From positions 1 through 64,000 of the forward strand of contig NZ_LIVX01000009.1 of the NCBI RefSeq assembly GCF_001905665.1: a stretch of 64,000 nucleotides of DNA, written 5' to 3'. Below the pieces are notes generated by a model. That model had not been told where the DNA came from. It searched no databases and was given only the letters and a program-made list of their open reading frames with translations. Positions 43,002 through 51,154 of this stretch are shown in pieces (the stretch's first letter is position 1; each line of letters begins with the position of its first letter). The translations under genes and the position numbers were made by a program. The stretch is from Streptomyces sp. CB02261 (GTDB taxonomy: Bacteria; Actinomycetota; Actinomycetes; Streptomycetales; Streptomycetaceae).

Positions 43002-43835
43002 GTGAGCACCATGCCTCTTGCCCTGCTGCTGACCACGGCCGCTGCCACGGCCGTGGGCGCTGCCGCCCTGCACGCCGTCCACGGTCTCCGCAAGCAGGTC
43101 ACCGCCCTGCGCGGCGAACTGGCGGCCGGGCGCGCCGTCACCGTTCCCGCCGCCCGCGCGACGCCCGCCGCGGAGATACGGGCCGCGGTCGCGGACGCGC
43201 TGGCCGAGGAACGCGAGCGCGAGCTCGCGGAGGCGCGTGCCTTCTGGGCCGCGCAGGAGGCCCGTGACGCGGCCGACGCCCCGTCGCTGCTCGGCGGCCT
43301 CGGCGGCCCGGCGGAGGACGGCTCCTTCTTCATGCCGCGCCAGGCCGACTTCGTGGGTCTTGAGGCGATGGCCCTGGAGGCCATGGAGGCGGAGGCCGCC
43401 TCGCTCGACGGCCCCGACGCGTTCGACGTCTTCGACGAGTACCCGGAGGACTCGGCGGAGCTGGCGGCGGCCCGCCGCCGTCACCCCTCGCACCCGGACT
43501 TCGTCCCGGTGCAGACGCCGGTCGTCACCGACCACGAGCGGACGGTGTCCCGTCTGGAGGAGCTGGCCGACACCGGCACGGCGCTGACCGACGTGCGGCC
43601 GGGCCCGCTCGGCACGCTCGACGTGTACGTCTTCGCGGACGGCACGACGCTCTGTATGACCCCGGGTCACCGCGAGACCGCGGAGCGTCTGGCCGAGGCC
43701 CTGCGCTCCGGGCGCACCCCGGTGCTGCTCGGCGGCTCGGGCGTCTCGGGCGCCTTCGCCCTCACCTTCTCGTACGGCGATTCGGACGAGGAGAACGTCT
43801 ACATCCTGGCGGACCGCGTCATCGCCTCGCTGTAG
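43002..43835 (+). CDS. Hypothetical single-span membrane protein
   Basis: A 277-aa protein with a short N-terminal hydrophobic segment (MPLALLLTTAAATAVGAAAL), a likely coiled coil rich in Ala/Glu/Arg (about residues 25-90), an acidic centre, and a compact C-terminal domain (LGTLDVYVFADGTTLCMTPGH, broken by other residues, to YILADRVIASL). Function not recognised. GTG at 43002 with GGGAG 8 nt upstream; the internal ATG three codons on is possible. Confidence 0.65.
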   Translation: MSTMPLALLLTTAAATAVGAAALHAVHGLRKQVTALRGELAAGRAVTVPAARATPAAEIRAAVADALAEERERELAEARAFWAAQEARDAADAPSLLGGLGGPAEDGSFFMPRQADFVGLEAMALEAMEAEAASLDGPDAFDVFDEYPEDSAELAAARRRHPSHPDFVPVQTPVVTDHERTVSRLEELADTGTALTDVRPGPLGTLDVYVFADGTTLCMTPGHRETAERLAEALRSGRTPVLLGGSGVSGAFALTFSYGDSDEENVYILADRVIASL

Positions 43836-43850
43836 GTCCGAGACCCCCGG

Positions 43851-44180
43851 CTACAGCCCCGAGCGTTCCGCCGCCTCACGTACCAGCCTCACGGCCTCGC
43901 CCAGTTCCCCCTCGCGGGAATCGGCCGGGGCCGTTCGCAGGATCTCGGCCAGATCGTTCCCGGCGACGACGAGCTGGTCGGCGACGGTGAAGACGCCCGC
44001 GTCGGGCATGAGCGCGGGCTCCCGCTCGGGGTCCTCGGCGCGCTGGGCCCGCACGGCGAGCTCGCGGGCGAGGGCAAGTCCTTCGGCCGCCGCGCCGCGC
44101 TGGAGGCGGCTCTGCGGGGCGGCCCGCAGCCGGTCGGCGAAGCGCTCGACGGCGGCGGTCAGTTCACTCGTATCGCGCAC
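43851..44180 (-). CDS. Small hypothetical helical protein
   Basis: A 109-aa Ala/Glu/Arg-rich, probably all-helical protein (LTAAVERFADRLRAAPQSRL, EGLALARELAVRAQRAED). Central DAGVFTVADQLVVAGNDLAEIL is the most distinctive part. No family was recognised. GTG start at 44180. It is convergent with the gene at 43002, 15 bp apart. Confidence 0.65.
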   Translation of the reverse strand: MRDTSELTAAVERFADRLRAAPQSRLQRGAAAEGLALARELAVRAQRAEDPEREPALMPDAGVFTVADQLVVAGNDLAEILRTAPADSREGELGEAVRLVREAAERSGL

Positions 44181-44289
44181 CCCGCGACCCTACGCGCCGT
44201 CCCGGCCCCCTTGCCAACGGGCGAACGCTTCGGCACGGTGACGTGAAGGAGTACGAGGAGCACACGGTACGACGCGTCCGGAGGCGCCG

Positions 44290-44520
44290 ATGTCCCACAC
44301 ATTCTCCGCTGAGACCCACCGCAACATGCTGGCCCGGATCCCGCGCCGCACCGGCCGTGAGATCGCCGACTGGATGCGCACCGTCGACGAGGGCCCTTCC
44401 CTCCTCCGTTTCGAGGACCGGGTGAACTGGCTCCGCGGGGCGCACGAGCTGACGTACGGCCACGCGAAGGCGATCCTGCACGAGTACGACCTGCGGCGGG
44501 CGGCCCGCAGGCTGCTCTGA
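44290..44520 (+). CDS. DUF4287-like small protein
   Basis: A 76-aa protein matching the small DUF4287 pattern (MLARIPRRTGREIADWM and LTYGHAKAILHEYDLRRA). Function of the family is unknown. ATG start at 44290. Convergent with the hydrolase gene at 44545. Confidence 0.75.
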   Translation: MSHTFSAETHRNMLARIPRRTGREIADWMRTVDEGPSLLRFEDRVNWLRGAHELTYGHAKAILHEYDLRRAARRLL

Positions 44521-44544
44521 TCCGGCCGCGGGCCCGCCCCCGGC

Positions 44545-45417
44545 TCACCTCACGTGACGGCCGAGGAAGTCCCGGACGAGTGCGGCGATCTCCTCGCCGT
44601 GGGTCTCCAGGGCGAAGTGCCCGGCGTCCAGGAGGTGGATCTCGGCGTCCGGCAGGTCGCGGGCGAAGGCCTCCGCGCCGGCGGGCCCGAAGATCTCGTC
44701 GCCGCGCCCCCAGGCCGCGAGCAGCGGCGGGCGGTGGGTGCGGAAGTACTCCTGGAAGGCGGGGTAGCCGTCCAGGTTGAACTGGTAGTCCCAGAAGAGC
44801 TGGAGCTGGATCTCCTTGTTGCCGGGCCGGTCGAGGCCGGCCTGGTCGAGGGTCCAGGTCTCGGGGGCGATCCGGTCGAGGCGGTCGGCGGGTACGCCGT
44901 GGGTGTACTGCCAGCGGGTGGCCTCGGCGGTCAGCAGCTCCCGCACCGCCGCCTCGTTCGCCGCGCGGTCCCGGGCGTGGGCGAAGAGCACGTCCCAGAA
45001 GGGCGTGAAGCCCTCCAGGTAGGCGTTGCCGCTCTGGCTGACCAGGGCGGTGACCCGCTCGGGGTACCGGGAGGCGATGCGCAGGCCGATGGGGGCGCCG
45101 TAGTCCTGGAGGTAGAGGGCGAACCGGTCGGCGCCGAGCCGGTCGAGCAGCTTCAGGGTGATCTCGGTGAGCCGGTCGAAGCTGTACGTGAAGTCGTCGA
45201 CGGCGGGCGCGGCGGAGGCGCCGAAGCCGATGTGGTCGGGGGCGATCAGGTGGTACGCGTCGGCGAGCTCGGCGATCAGACCCCGGTACATGTGCGAGCT
45301 GCTCGGGAAGCCGTGCAGCAGGACGAGGGTGGGGTTCGCCGGGTCGCCGGCCTCCCGGTAGAAGACGTCGAGTCCGTCGACGGTGACGGTGCGGGTGCGC
45401 TGGGCGAAGGCGGACAT
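44545..45417 (-). CDS. Alpha/beta hydrolase, haloalkane dehalogenase/epoxide hydrolase type
   Basis: A 290-aa alpha/beta hydrolase. The oxyanion loop is LVLLHGFPSSSHMYR, and the nucleophile elbow LYLQDYGAPIG has Asp in place of Ser, as in haloalkane dehalogenases and epoxide hydrolases. The acid is near AWGRGDEIFGP and the catalytic His in DAGHFALET. The natural substrate is unknown. The ATG at 45417 begins MSAFAQRTRTV. Divergent from a TetR regulator with two matching operators between them, so it is probably induced by that regulator's ligand. Confidence 0.85.
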   Translation of the reverse strand: MSAFAQRTRTVTVDGLDVFYREAGDPANPTLVLLHGFPSSSHMYRGLIAELADAYHLIAPDHIGFGASAAPAVDDFTYSFDRLTEITLKLLDRLGADRFALYLQDYGAPIGLRIASRYPERVTALVSQSGNAYLEGFTPFWDVLFAHARDRAANEAAVRELLTAEATRWQYTHGVPADRLDRIAPETWTLDQAGLDRPGNKEIQLQLFWDYQFNLDGYPAFQEYFRTHRPPLLAAWGRGDEIFGPAGAEAFARDLPDAEIHLLDAGHFALETHGEEIAALVRDFLGRHVR

Positions 45418-45451
45418 GGCTGACTCCCCGTTTCGGGTGTGCGGTTCCGAC

Positions 45452-45473
45452 CGGGAGAACGATCGTTCTCCCG
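45452..45473. promoter_or_regulatory. TetR operator 1, perfect 22-bp palindrome
   Basis: CGGGAGAACGATCGTTCTCC plus CG is a perfect palindrome in the hydrolase/TetR intergenic region. A second copy of its core lies at 45490. Confidence 0.8.
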
Positions 45474-45489
45474 ATGCCCTGTAGGCTAC

Positions 45490-45505
45490 GAGAACGATGG
45501 TTCTC
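45490..45505. promoter_or_regulatory. TetR operator 2
   Basis: GAGAACGATGGTTCTC repeats the core of the 45452 palindrome with one central change. A -10-like TAGGCT (45482-45487) lies between the two sites. Confidence 0.75.
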
Positions 45506-45526
45506 CACGCAAGGGGTGATCGGACG

Positions 45527-46087
45527 ATGGACGCGGAATCCGCCGAGCTCAAGGTGCTCGACACCGCCGGGCGGCTCTTCGACGAACGCGGGGTGCAGGC
45601 GGTCGGCATGGACGCCATCCGCACCGCGTCCGGCGTCTCGCTCAAGCGGCTCTACCAGGTCTTCCCCTCGAAGGACCTCCTGGTGGAGGCCGTCCTGCGG
45701 CGCCGTGACGAGGCCGTGCGCGCCGCCCTCACCGCGCACGGCGAGCGGGTCGCCGACGGGCCGTACGAGCGGGCGCTGGCGGTCTTCGACTGGCTGGCCG
45801 GCTGGTTCGCGGAGCCCGACTTCCGGGGGTGCGCGTTCATCAACACCTTCGGCGAGCTGGGCGGGGTCACGCCCTCGGTCGCCGCCCTCGCCCGCGACCA
45901 CAAGGAGGCCCTGCGGGCGTACTTCGCCGAGCAGACGGACGCCCTCGGCGCCCCGCCCGTCCTCGCCGGCCAGCTGTCCCTGCTCGCCAACGGCGCCATG
46001 GCCGTCGCGGGCATCACCGGCTCCCCCGAACCGGCCGCCCAGGCGAAGGCGGCCGCCCGCGTCCTCCTGGACGCCGCCACCCGCTAG
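45527..46087 (+). CDS. TetR-family transcriptional regulator
   Basis: A 186-aa regulator: N-terminal helix-turn-helix (AGRLFDERGVQAVGMDAI and ASGVSLKRLYQVFPSKDLLV), then a helical ligand-binding domain with CAFINTFGELGG. Its gene faces the Asp-nucleophile hydrolase across two copies of one palindrome, which is the usual layout for a repressor controlling itself and its neighbour. The ATG at 45527 has AAGGGG 10 nt upstream; the ATG at 45497 lies inside operator 2 and is less likely. Confidence 0.9.
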   Translation: MDAESAELKVLDTAGRLFDERGVQAVGMDAIRTASGVSLKRLYQVFPSKDLLVEAVLRRRDEAVRAALTAHGERVADGPYERALAVFDWLAGWFAEPDFRGCAFINTFGELGGVTPSVAALARDHKEALRAYFAEQTDALGAPPVLAGQLSLLANGAMAVAGITGSPEPAAQAKAAARVLLDAATR

Positions 46088-46103
46088 ACCGGCCCGGACA
46101 CAC

Positions 46104-46142
46104 GGAAGGGCCCGCCCGGCGTGAAGCCGGACGGGCCCTTCC
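46104..46142. terminator. Hairpin between convergent TetR and BI-1 genes
   Basis: Arms GGAAGGGCCCG (46104-46114) and CGGGCCCTTCC (46132-46142) enclose a second stem CCGGC/GCCGG. Probably bidirectional. Confidence 0.8.
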
Positions 46143-46159
46143 CCCGAGTCAGGGGTACG

Positions 46160-47062
46160 TCAGTCGTCGCCCTGCAGGATCGACAGCAGACGCAGCATCT
46201 CCAGGTAGATCCACACCAGGGTCATGGTGAGACCGAAGGCGGCCAGCCAGGCCTCCTCGCGCGGCGCGCCGTAGTTCACGCCGTCCTCGACCTGCTTGAA
46301 GTCGAGGGCGAGGAAGCAGGCGCCCAGGATGACACCGATGACACCGAAGAGGATGCCGAGGCCGCCGCTGCGGAAGCCGAGGCCGTCACCGCCCGCGAAG
46401 ACGGAGAACAGCAGGTTCACCACCATGAGCAGCATGAAGCCCATGGCGGCGGCCATGACGAAGCCGTAGAAGCGTCGGTTGACGCGGATCCAGCCCATCT
46501 TGTAGGCGATCAGGACACCGGCGAAGACCGCCATCGTGCCCAGGACCGCCTGGATGACCACGCCGTCGGCGATGTACGTCGAGACGGCGGCCGAGATCAC
46601 TCCGAGGAAGACACCCTCGAAGGCCGCGTAGCCCAGGATCAGCGCGGGCGACGCCTTGCGCTTGAAGGACTGCACGAGCGCCAGCACGAGCGCGACCAGG
46701 GCGGCGCCGATGGCGATGCCGTAGGACTTGCCCAGGTTGGCCGGGTCCACCGGCAGCAGGAACCAGGAGAGGACGGCGGTGAGCACGACCGTGCCGAGCG
46801 TCATGGCCGTACGGCTCACGACGTCGTCGATCGTCATCACGTCGCCGCGGGCCTGCTGGGGCGCGCCGAGCTGCGTGTCCTGCGGGGCGTACGGGTTGGT
46901 CGCGTACGGGTTCGTCGCACCTTCGGCATACGGGTTGCCGGTGGCGTACGGGTTCGCTCCGACGGCGGGGCCCCCGGCCTGCGGCTGCTGGCCGTTGAAG
47001 CCCGCGGTGCCGGTGTCGCGGCTGAACCCCCGTCGCGAGAAGACCGGGTTGCTGCTCCTCAT
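46160..47062 (-). CDS. Bax inhibitor-1/YccA family membrane protein
   Basis: A 300-aa protein. The cytoplasmic N-terminal tail (about 85 residues) carries repeats of NPYA (GANPYATGNPYAEG, then TNPYATNPYAP). Seven spans typical of the BI-1 family (UPF0005) follow, with ALVLALVQSFKRK, LGYAAFEGVFLGVIS and a C-terminal FGLTMTLVWIYLEML. Family members may conduct Ca2+ or protons; the role in actinomycetes is unknown. The ATG at 47062 follows GGAGGAG. Upstream of it, on the same strand, lies bldA. Confidence 0.88.
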   Translation of the reverse strand: MRSSNPVFSRRGFSRDTGTAGFNGQQPQAGGPAVGANPYATGNPYAEGATNPYATNPYAPQDTQLGAPQQARGDVMTIDDVVSRTAMTLGTVVLTAVLSWFLLPVDPANLGKSYGIAIGAALVALVLALVQSFKRKASPALILGYAAFEGVFLGVISAAVSTYIADGVVIQAVLGTMAVFAGVLIAYKMGWIRVNRRFYGFVMAAAMGFMLLMVVNLLFSVFAGGDGLGFRSGGLGILFGVIGVILGACFLALDFKQVEDGVNYGAPREEAWLAAFGLTMTLVWIYLEMLRLLSILQGDD

Positions 47063-47239
47063 CTCACTCCTCCATGGCGTGCCGCATGTGCGCGGCCTCT
47101 CGTCAAGAGTAATGCGTAGGCAAAAGAAACTCTCTAGTGCTCGGGGAGGATCTTTTTCCGCGCGCGCGAGGGTGCGCGGGCGGCCGTCGTGTGAGGGGAG
47201 CGGCTTCGCCGGGCCGCAGGCTCGGACCTGGGGCTCGGG

Positions 47240-47324
47240 TGGTGCCCGGAACCGGACTCGAACCGGTACGGCCCGAAGGCCAGCGAGGTTTAAGCTCGCC
47301 GTGTCTGCATTCCACCATCCGGGC
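47240..47324 (-). tRNA. bldA: tRNA-Leu, anticodon UAA (bldA)
   Basis: An 85-nt tRNA with encoded CCA. Acceptor arms are GCCCGGA (47324-47318) and TCCGGGC, with discriminator A. The anticodon stem GCGAG/CTCGC closes the loop CTTAAAC, placing TAA at 47292-47290. A long variable arm (TGGCCTTCGGGCCG) and T-arm (GGTTCGAGTCC) are typical of tRNA-Leu. It is the only tRNA that can read UUA. In Streptomyces this gene is bldA, whose late accumulation controls aerial growth and antibiotic production through rare UUA codons. I found no in-frame TTA in the annotated genes here. Confidence 0.95.
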
Positions 47325-47709
47325 GTCGCGAAGCTCCGCGTTGGCACATGAGCCTATCGGGACGCTTCCCTCGTTCAGCGGAACCGTCCGTCCGATGTTG
47401 TCTTATTTTATTGACGTCTGAGGGTGCGTCAGTGCAGGTGGGAGCCATTTCGCCAAACTGTGACAGGGGTCGCAGGCGCAAAGCCGCACCCCCCGGAATG
47501 ACGAAAAGTCGTCGCACTTCTGTCACGTCGGCCGGACGCCGCCGCGAGCCGTCCGTCAGGGACGCCGTCATACCTCAGGAGGACGATCCGGACCCCCGGT
47601 CCGACTCCAGGCTGCCCCGGGAACGGGCACGTGGACGGACGCCCGGGCCCGGAACGCTCGACACGATGGAGGGGTTCCCGCAACAGCCCCGCAGTGACAG
47701 GAGTCCCTC
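47325..47709. other. Intergenic region between bldA and the ABC transporter
   Basis: This 385-bp gap contains the bldA promoter region and, on the plus strand, a TTGACG (47411-47416) that could be the -35 of the transporter promoter, though its -10 is weak. The left part is unusually AT-rich (around 47398-47412). No gene was seen. Confidence 0.55.
47351..47356 (-). promoter_or_regulatory. Candidate -10 element of bldA
   Basis: TAGGCT on the minus strand lies 27 bp before the mature tRNA 5' end, matching the vegetative -10 consensus. The -35 region (GCTGAA, 17 bp further upstream) is poor. Confidence 0.45.
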
Positions 47710-48480
47710 GTGACCACCACCCCCACCGTGTCCCGTGCCACCGCGGTGGCCGCCCGCGCCTCGGATCTCTCCAAGGTCTACGGACAGGGAGAGACCCAGG
47801 TGGTCGCGCTCGACCGGGTCAGCGTGGACTTCCGTCAGGGCGAGTTCACCGCGATCATGGGCCCCTCCGGCTCCGGCAAGTCGACCCTCATGCACTGCGT
47901 CGCCGGTCTCGACTCCTTCTCCTCCGGTTCGGTCCGGATCGGTGAGACGGAGCTGTCCACACTGAAGGACAAGCAGCTCACCCAGCTCCGCCGGGACAAG
48001 ATCGGCTTCATCTTCCAGGCCTTCAACCTGCTCCCGACGCTGACGGCCCTGGAGAACATCACGCTGCCGATGGACATCGCGGGCCGCAAGCCCGACAAGC
48101 AGTGGGTCCAGCAGGTCATCGACATGCTCGGCCTCTCCGCCCGCCTCAGCCACCGCCCGACCGAGCTCTCCGGCGGCCAGCAGCAGCGCGTGGCCGTGGC
48201 CCGCGCCCTCGCCTCCCGCCCCGAGATCATCTTCGGTGACGAGCCCACCGGAAACCTGGACTCCCGCTCCGGCGCCGAGGTCCTCGGCTTCCTCCGCAAC
48301 TCGGTGCGCGAGCTGGGCCAGACCGTCGTCATGGTCACCCACGACCCGGCGGCCGCCTCCTACGCGGACCGCGTCATCTTCCTCGCGGACGGCCGGATCG
48401 TCGACGAGATGCTGCACCCGTCGGCGGACGGCGTGCTCGACCGCATGAAGGCCTTCGACGCCAAGGGCCGCACGAGCTGA
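47710..48480 (+). CDS. ABC transporter ATP-binding protein (MacB/LolD type)
   Basis: A 256-aa ATPase: Walker A GPSGSGKST (about residue 57), Q-loop FIFQAFNLLPTLT, signature LSGGQQQR, Walker B IIFGDEPTG, and H-loop VTHD. The sequence type matches the LolD/MacB/FtsE group, which drives mechanotransmission export rather than classical import. GTG at 47710 with AGGAG 7 nt upstream. Forms a pair with the permease 81 bp downstream. Substrate unknown, probably a peptide, lipid or envelope component. Confidence 0.93.
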   Translation: MTTTPTVSRATAVAARASDLSKVYGQGETQVVALDRVSVDFRQGEFTAIMGPSGSGKSTLMHCVAGLDSFSSGSVRIGETELSTLKDKQLTQLRRDKIGFIFQAFNLLPTLTALENITLPMDIAGRKPDKQWVQQVIDMLGLSARLSHRPTELSGGQQQRVAVARALASRPEIIFGDEPTGNLDSRSGAEVLGFLRNSVRELGQTVVMVTHDPAAASYADRVIFLADGRIVDEMLHPSADGVLDRMKAFDAKGRTS

Positions 48481-48561
48481 CGCCCCCCGCCGGAACCGGA
48501 CCCGAACCGGTCCGGCCCGCGTCGCCCCGCCCTCCGCCCCCCTTTCCTTCAGGACACACCC

Positions 48562-51093
48562 ATGTTCCGTACCGCCCTGCGCAACGTCCTCGCGCACAAG
48601 GCGAGACTGCTGATGACCGTCCTCGCCGTGATGCTCGGCGTGGCCTTCGTCTCCGGCACCCTCGTCTTCACCGACACCCTCTCCCAGGCCTTCCGCAGCC
48701 AGTCCGCGAAGAGCTACGACGACGTGGCCGTCGCCGTCAGCATGCACCCGAGCGAGGCGGAGGCCCAGAAGACCCCCGGCCTGTCCCAGGCGGTCGTCGA
48801 CCGCGTCGGGAAGCTCGACGGGGTCGCCTCCGTAACCCCCCGCGTCGACGGCTTCGCCGGTGTGCCCGACAAGGACGGCAAGCTGATCGGCGTCGGCTGG
48901 TCCAACAAGGGCACCAACTTCGCCCCCGGCAAGGACGGCAAGGACCGCGCGTACACCTTCGTCACGGGCAGCGGGCCGGTCCGGGACGGCCAGGTCGCGC
49001 TCGACAGGGACTCCGCGGACAAGGGCGGCTACAAGGTCGGTGACACCGTCCGCGTCGCCACCAACGGCCCGGTGAAGGAGTACGTGCTCTCCGGTGTCTT
49101 CACCACCGAGGACGGCGCCGTCAACGCCGGCGGCAGCCTTGTCCTCTTCGACACCTCCGTGGCCCAGAAGCTCTACCTGAAGCCCGGCTTCTTCCGCGAA
49201 CTGACCGTCACCGCCACCCCCGGCACCGACGCGGACACGCTCGTCCCCGAGGTCCTGAAGGTCGTCCCGAAGGCGGCCACCGCGCAGACCGGCCAGGCCC
49301 TCGCCGACCAGGAGGCCAAGGACATCGAGGCCGGCCTGGGCGCGCTCAACCAGGTGCTGCTGGGCTTCGCGGGCATCGCCCTGTTCGTCGGCGTCTTCCT
49401 GATCTCCAACACCTTCACCATGCTGGTCGCCCAGCGCACCAAGGAACTGGCGCTGATGCGCGCGGTGGGTGCCTCGCGCAAGCAGATCACCCGCTCCGTC
49501 CTGGCCGAGGCCGGTCTCGTCGGCCTGGTCGCCTCCGCCGTCGGCTACGTCCTGGGCATCGGCATGGCCGTCCTTCTCCGCTCGGCCATGAGCGCCTTCG
49601 AGATGAAGCTCCCGGACGGCGACCTCGTCCTCGGGACCACCCCGGTCCTCTCCGCCTTCGCCGTCGGCGTCCTCATCACCATGTTCGCCGCCTGGCTGCC
49701 GGGCCGCCGCGCCGCGAAGATCCCGCCGGTCGCCGCCATGAACAGCGTGCACGCGACCCCCAACGCCAAGTCCCTCGTCGTACGGAACGCGATCGGCGCG
49801 GCCGTCACCGCGCTCGGCGCCGTGCTCATCGTGCTCGGCGCGGGCCAGGGCGGCGACGACGGCCGGATGCTCATCGCGGGCGGCGCGTTCCTCACCCTCA
49901 TCGGTGTGATCGTGCTGATCCCGTTCCTGTCCCGGCCCGTGATCGCCGTGATCCGTCCGGTCTTCGTGAACTTCTTCGGGGTCTCCGGCAAGCTCGCCGG
50001 CCTGAACGCGGTCCGCAACCCGCGCCGCACCGGCGCCACCGCCTCCGCCCTCGCCATCGGCCTCACCCTCGTCACCGGTCTCTCGGTGCTCGGCTCGACC
50101 GTCGGCACGGCCCTCGACAAGATGACGGTCGACCAGATCAAGGCCGACTACATGATCACCATGGCGAGCGGTGACGGCCTCAGCAAGGAGGCGCTGGCCG
50201 CCCTGGAGAAGGCTCCGGGCGTCACGGCGGTCTCCCCGCAGCAGGCCGGCGCGCTGGAGATCAAGGGCGACTTCGTCTCGGCCTCCGGCGTCACCCCCGG
50301 CGCCATCGAGAAGGTCCTCAAGGTCACCGTCGTGAACGGCTCGCTCGCCTCCCTCGGCGAGGGCAAGATCGCCGTCGCGGACAAGACGGCGGCCAAGCGC
50401 GGCCTGAAGGTCGGCGACACCGTCCCGGTCGAGTACCTCGACAAGGTCAAGGGCAAGCTCACCGTCGGCGCGGTCTACGAGGACAGCGAGTTCCTCTCGC
50501 CCGTCATGATCGACCACAAGGTGATCGACGCGCACGAGCAGCAGGCCCACACGCCGCAGATCTTCGTCGCGACGGAGGGCGGCCCGTCCGAGGCGCACGA
50601 GAAGGCCCTGTCGAAGGCCCTGGGTGAGAACCCCGCGATCACCGTGATGGACAAGAAGGACATCCGCGACGCGTTCGGCGGGCAGATCAACATGCTCCTG
50701 AACATCGTCTACGGCCTGCTCGCGATGGCCCTGGTCATCGCCGTCCTCGGTGTCGTCAACACCCTCGCGATGTCCGTCTTCGAGCGGCAGCAGGAGATCG
50801 GCATGCTGCGGGCGATCGGTCTCGACCGGCGCCGTGTGAAGCGGATGGTCCGTCTGGAGGCCGTGGTCATCTCGGTGTTCGGCGCGGTCGTCGGCATCGG
50901 CCTCGGCTCGTTCCTCGGCTGGGCCATCGGCGAGACCTTCAAGAACAGCCTGCCGGGCTACGCCCTGGTCCTGCCCTGGGACCGGATCGGGATCTTCCTG
51001 GTCCTGGCCGCCCTGGTCGGCGTCCTCGCCTCCCTGTGGCCGGCCCGGAGCGCGGCGAGGCTGAACATGCTGGCCGCCATCAAGGCCGAGTAG
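48562..51093 (+). CDS. ABC transporter permease, FtsX/MacB family
   Basis: An 843-aa permease with two FtsX-type units. Span 1 is followed by a large extracytoplasmic MacB-like domain (about residues 45-250). The first FtsX core holds QVLLGFAGIALFVGVFLISN and MRAVGASRKQITRSVL. Two central spans and a second extracytoplasmic domain follow, then the second FtsX core (MALVIAVLGVVNTLAMSVF, MLRAIGLDRRRVKRMV). Duplicated-unit permeases of this size work with one LolD-like ATPase, here the upstream gene. A strong hairpin follows the stop. Confidence 0.92.
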   Translation: MFRTALRNVLAHKARLLMTVLAVMLGVAFVSGTLVFTDTLSQAFRSQSAKSYDDVAVAVSMHPSEAEAQKTPGLSQAVVDRVGKLDGVASVTPRVDGFAGVPDKDGKLIGVGWSNKGTNFAPGKDGKDRAYTFVTGSGPVRDGQVALDRDSADKGGYKVGDTVRVATNGPVKEYVLSGVFTTEDGAVNAGGSLVLFDTSVAQKLYLKPGFFRELTVTATPGTDADTLVPEVLKVVPKAATAQTGQALADQEAKDIEAGLGALNQVLLGFAGIALFVGVFLISNTFTMLVAQRTKELALMRAVGASRKQITRSVLAEAGLVGLVASAVGYVLGIGMAVLLRSAMSAFEMKLPDGDLVLGTTPVLSAFAVGVLITMFAAWLPGRRAAKIPPVAAMNSVHATPNAKSLVVRNAIGAAVTALGAVLIVLGAGQGGDDGRMLIAGGAFLTLIGVIVLIPFLSRPVIAVIRPVFVNFFGVSGKLAGLNAVRNPRRTGATASALAIGLTLVTGLSVLGSTVGTALDKMTVDQIKADYMITMASGDGLSKEALAALEKAPGVTAVSPQQAGALEIKGDFVSASGVTPGAIEKVLKVTVVNGSLASLGEGKIAVADKTAAKRGLKVGDTVPVEYLDKVKGKLTVGAVYEDSEFLSPVMIDHKVIDAHEQQAHTPQIFVATEGGPSEAHEKALSKALGENPAITVMDKKDIRDAFGGQINMLLNIVYGLLAMALVIAVLGVVNTLAMSVFERQQEIGMLRAIGLDRRRVKRMVRLEAVVISVFGAVVGIGLGSFLGWAIGETFKNSLPGYALVLPWDRIGIFLVLAALVGVLASLWPARSAARLNMLAAIKAE

Positions 51094-51108
51094 GCACCGC
51101 GCCCCGGA

Positions 51109-51147
51109 CGAAGGGCCGGCCTCCCACCCCGGGAGGCCGGCCCTTCG
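51109..51147. terminator. Bidirectional hairpin terminator
   Basis: A perfect 17-bp stem (CGAAGGGCCGGCCTCCC) around ACCCC separates the convergent permease and cyclopropane-synthase-like genes. Confidence 0.85.
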
Positions 51148-51154
51148 CCGTACG

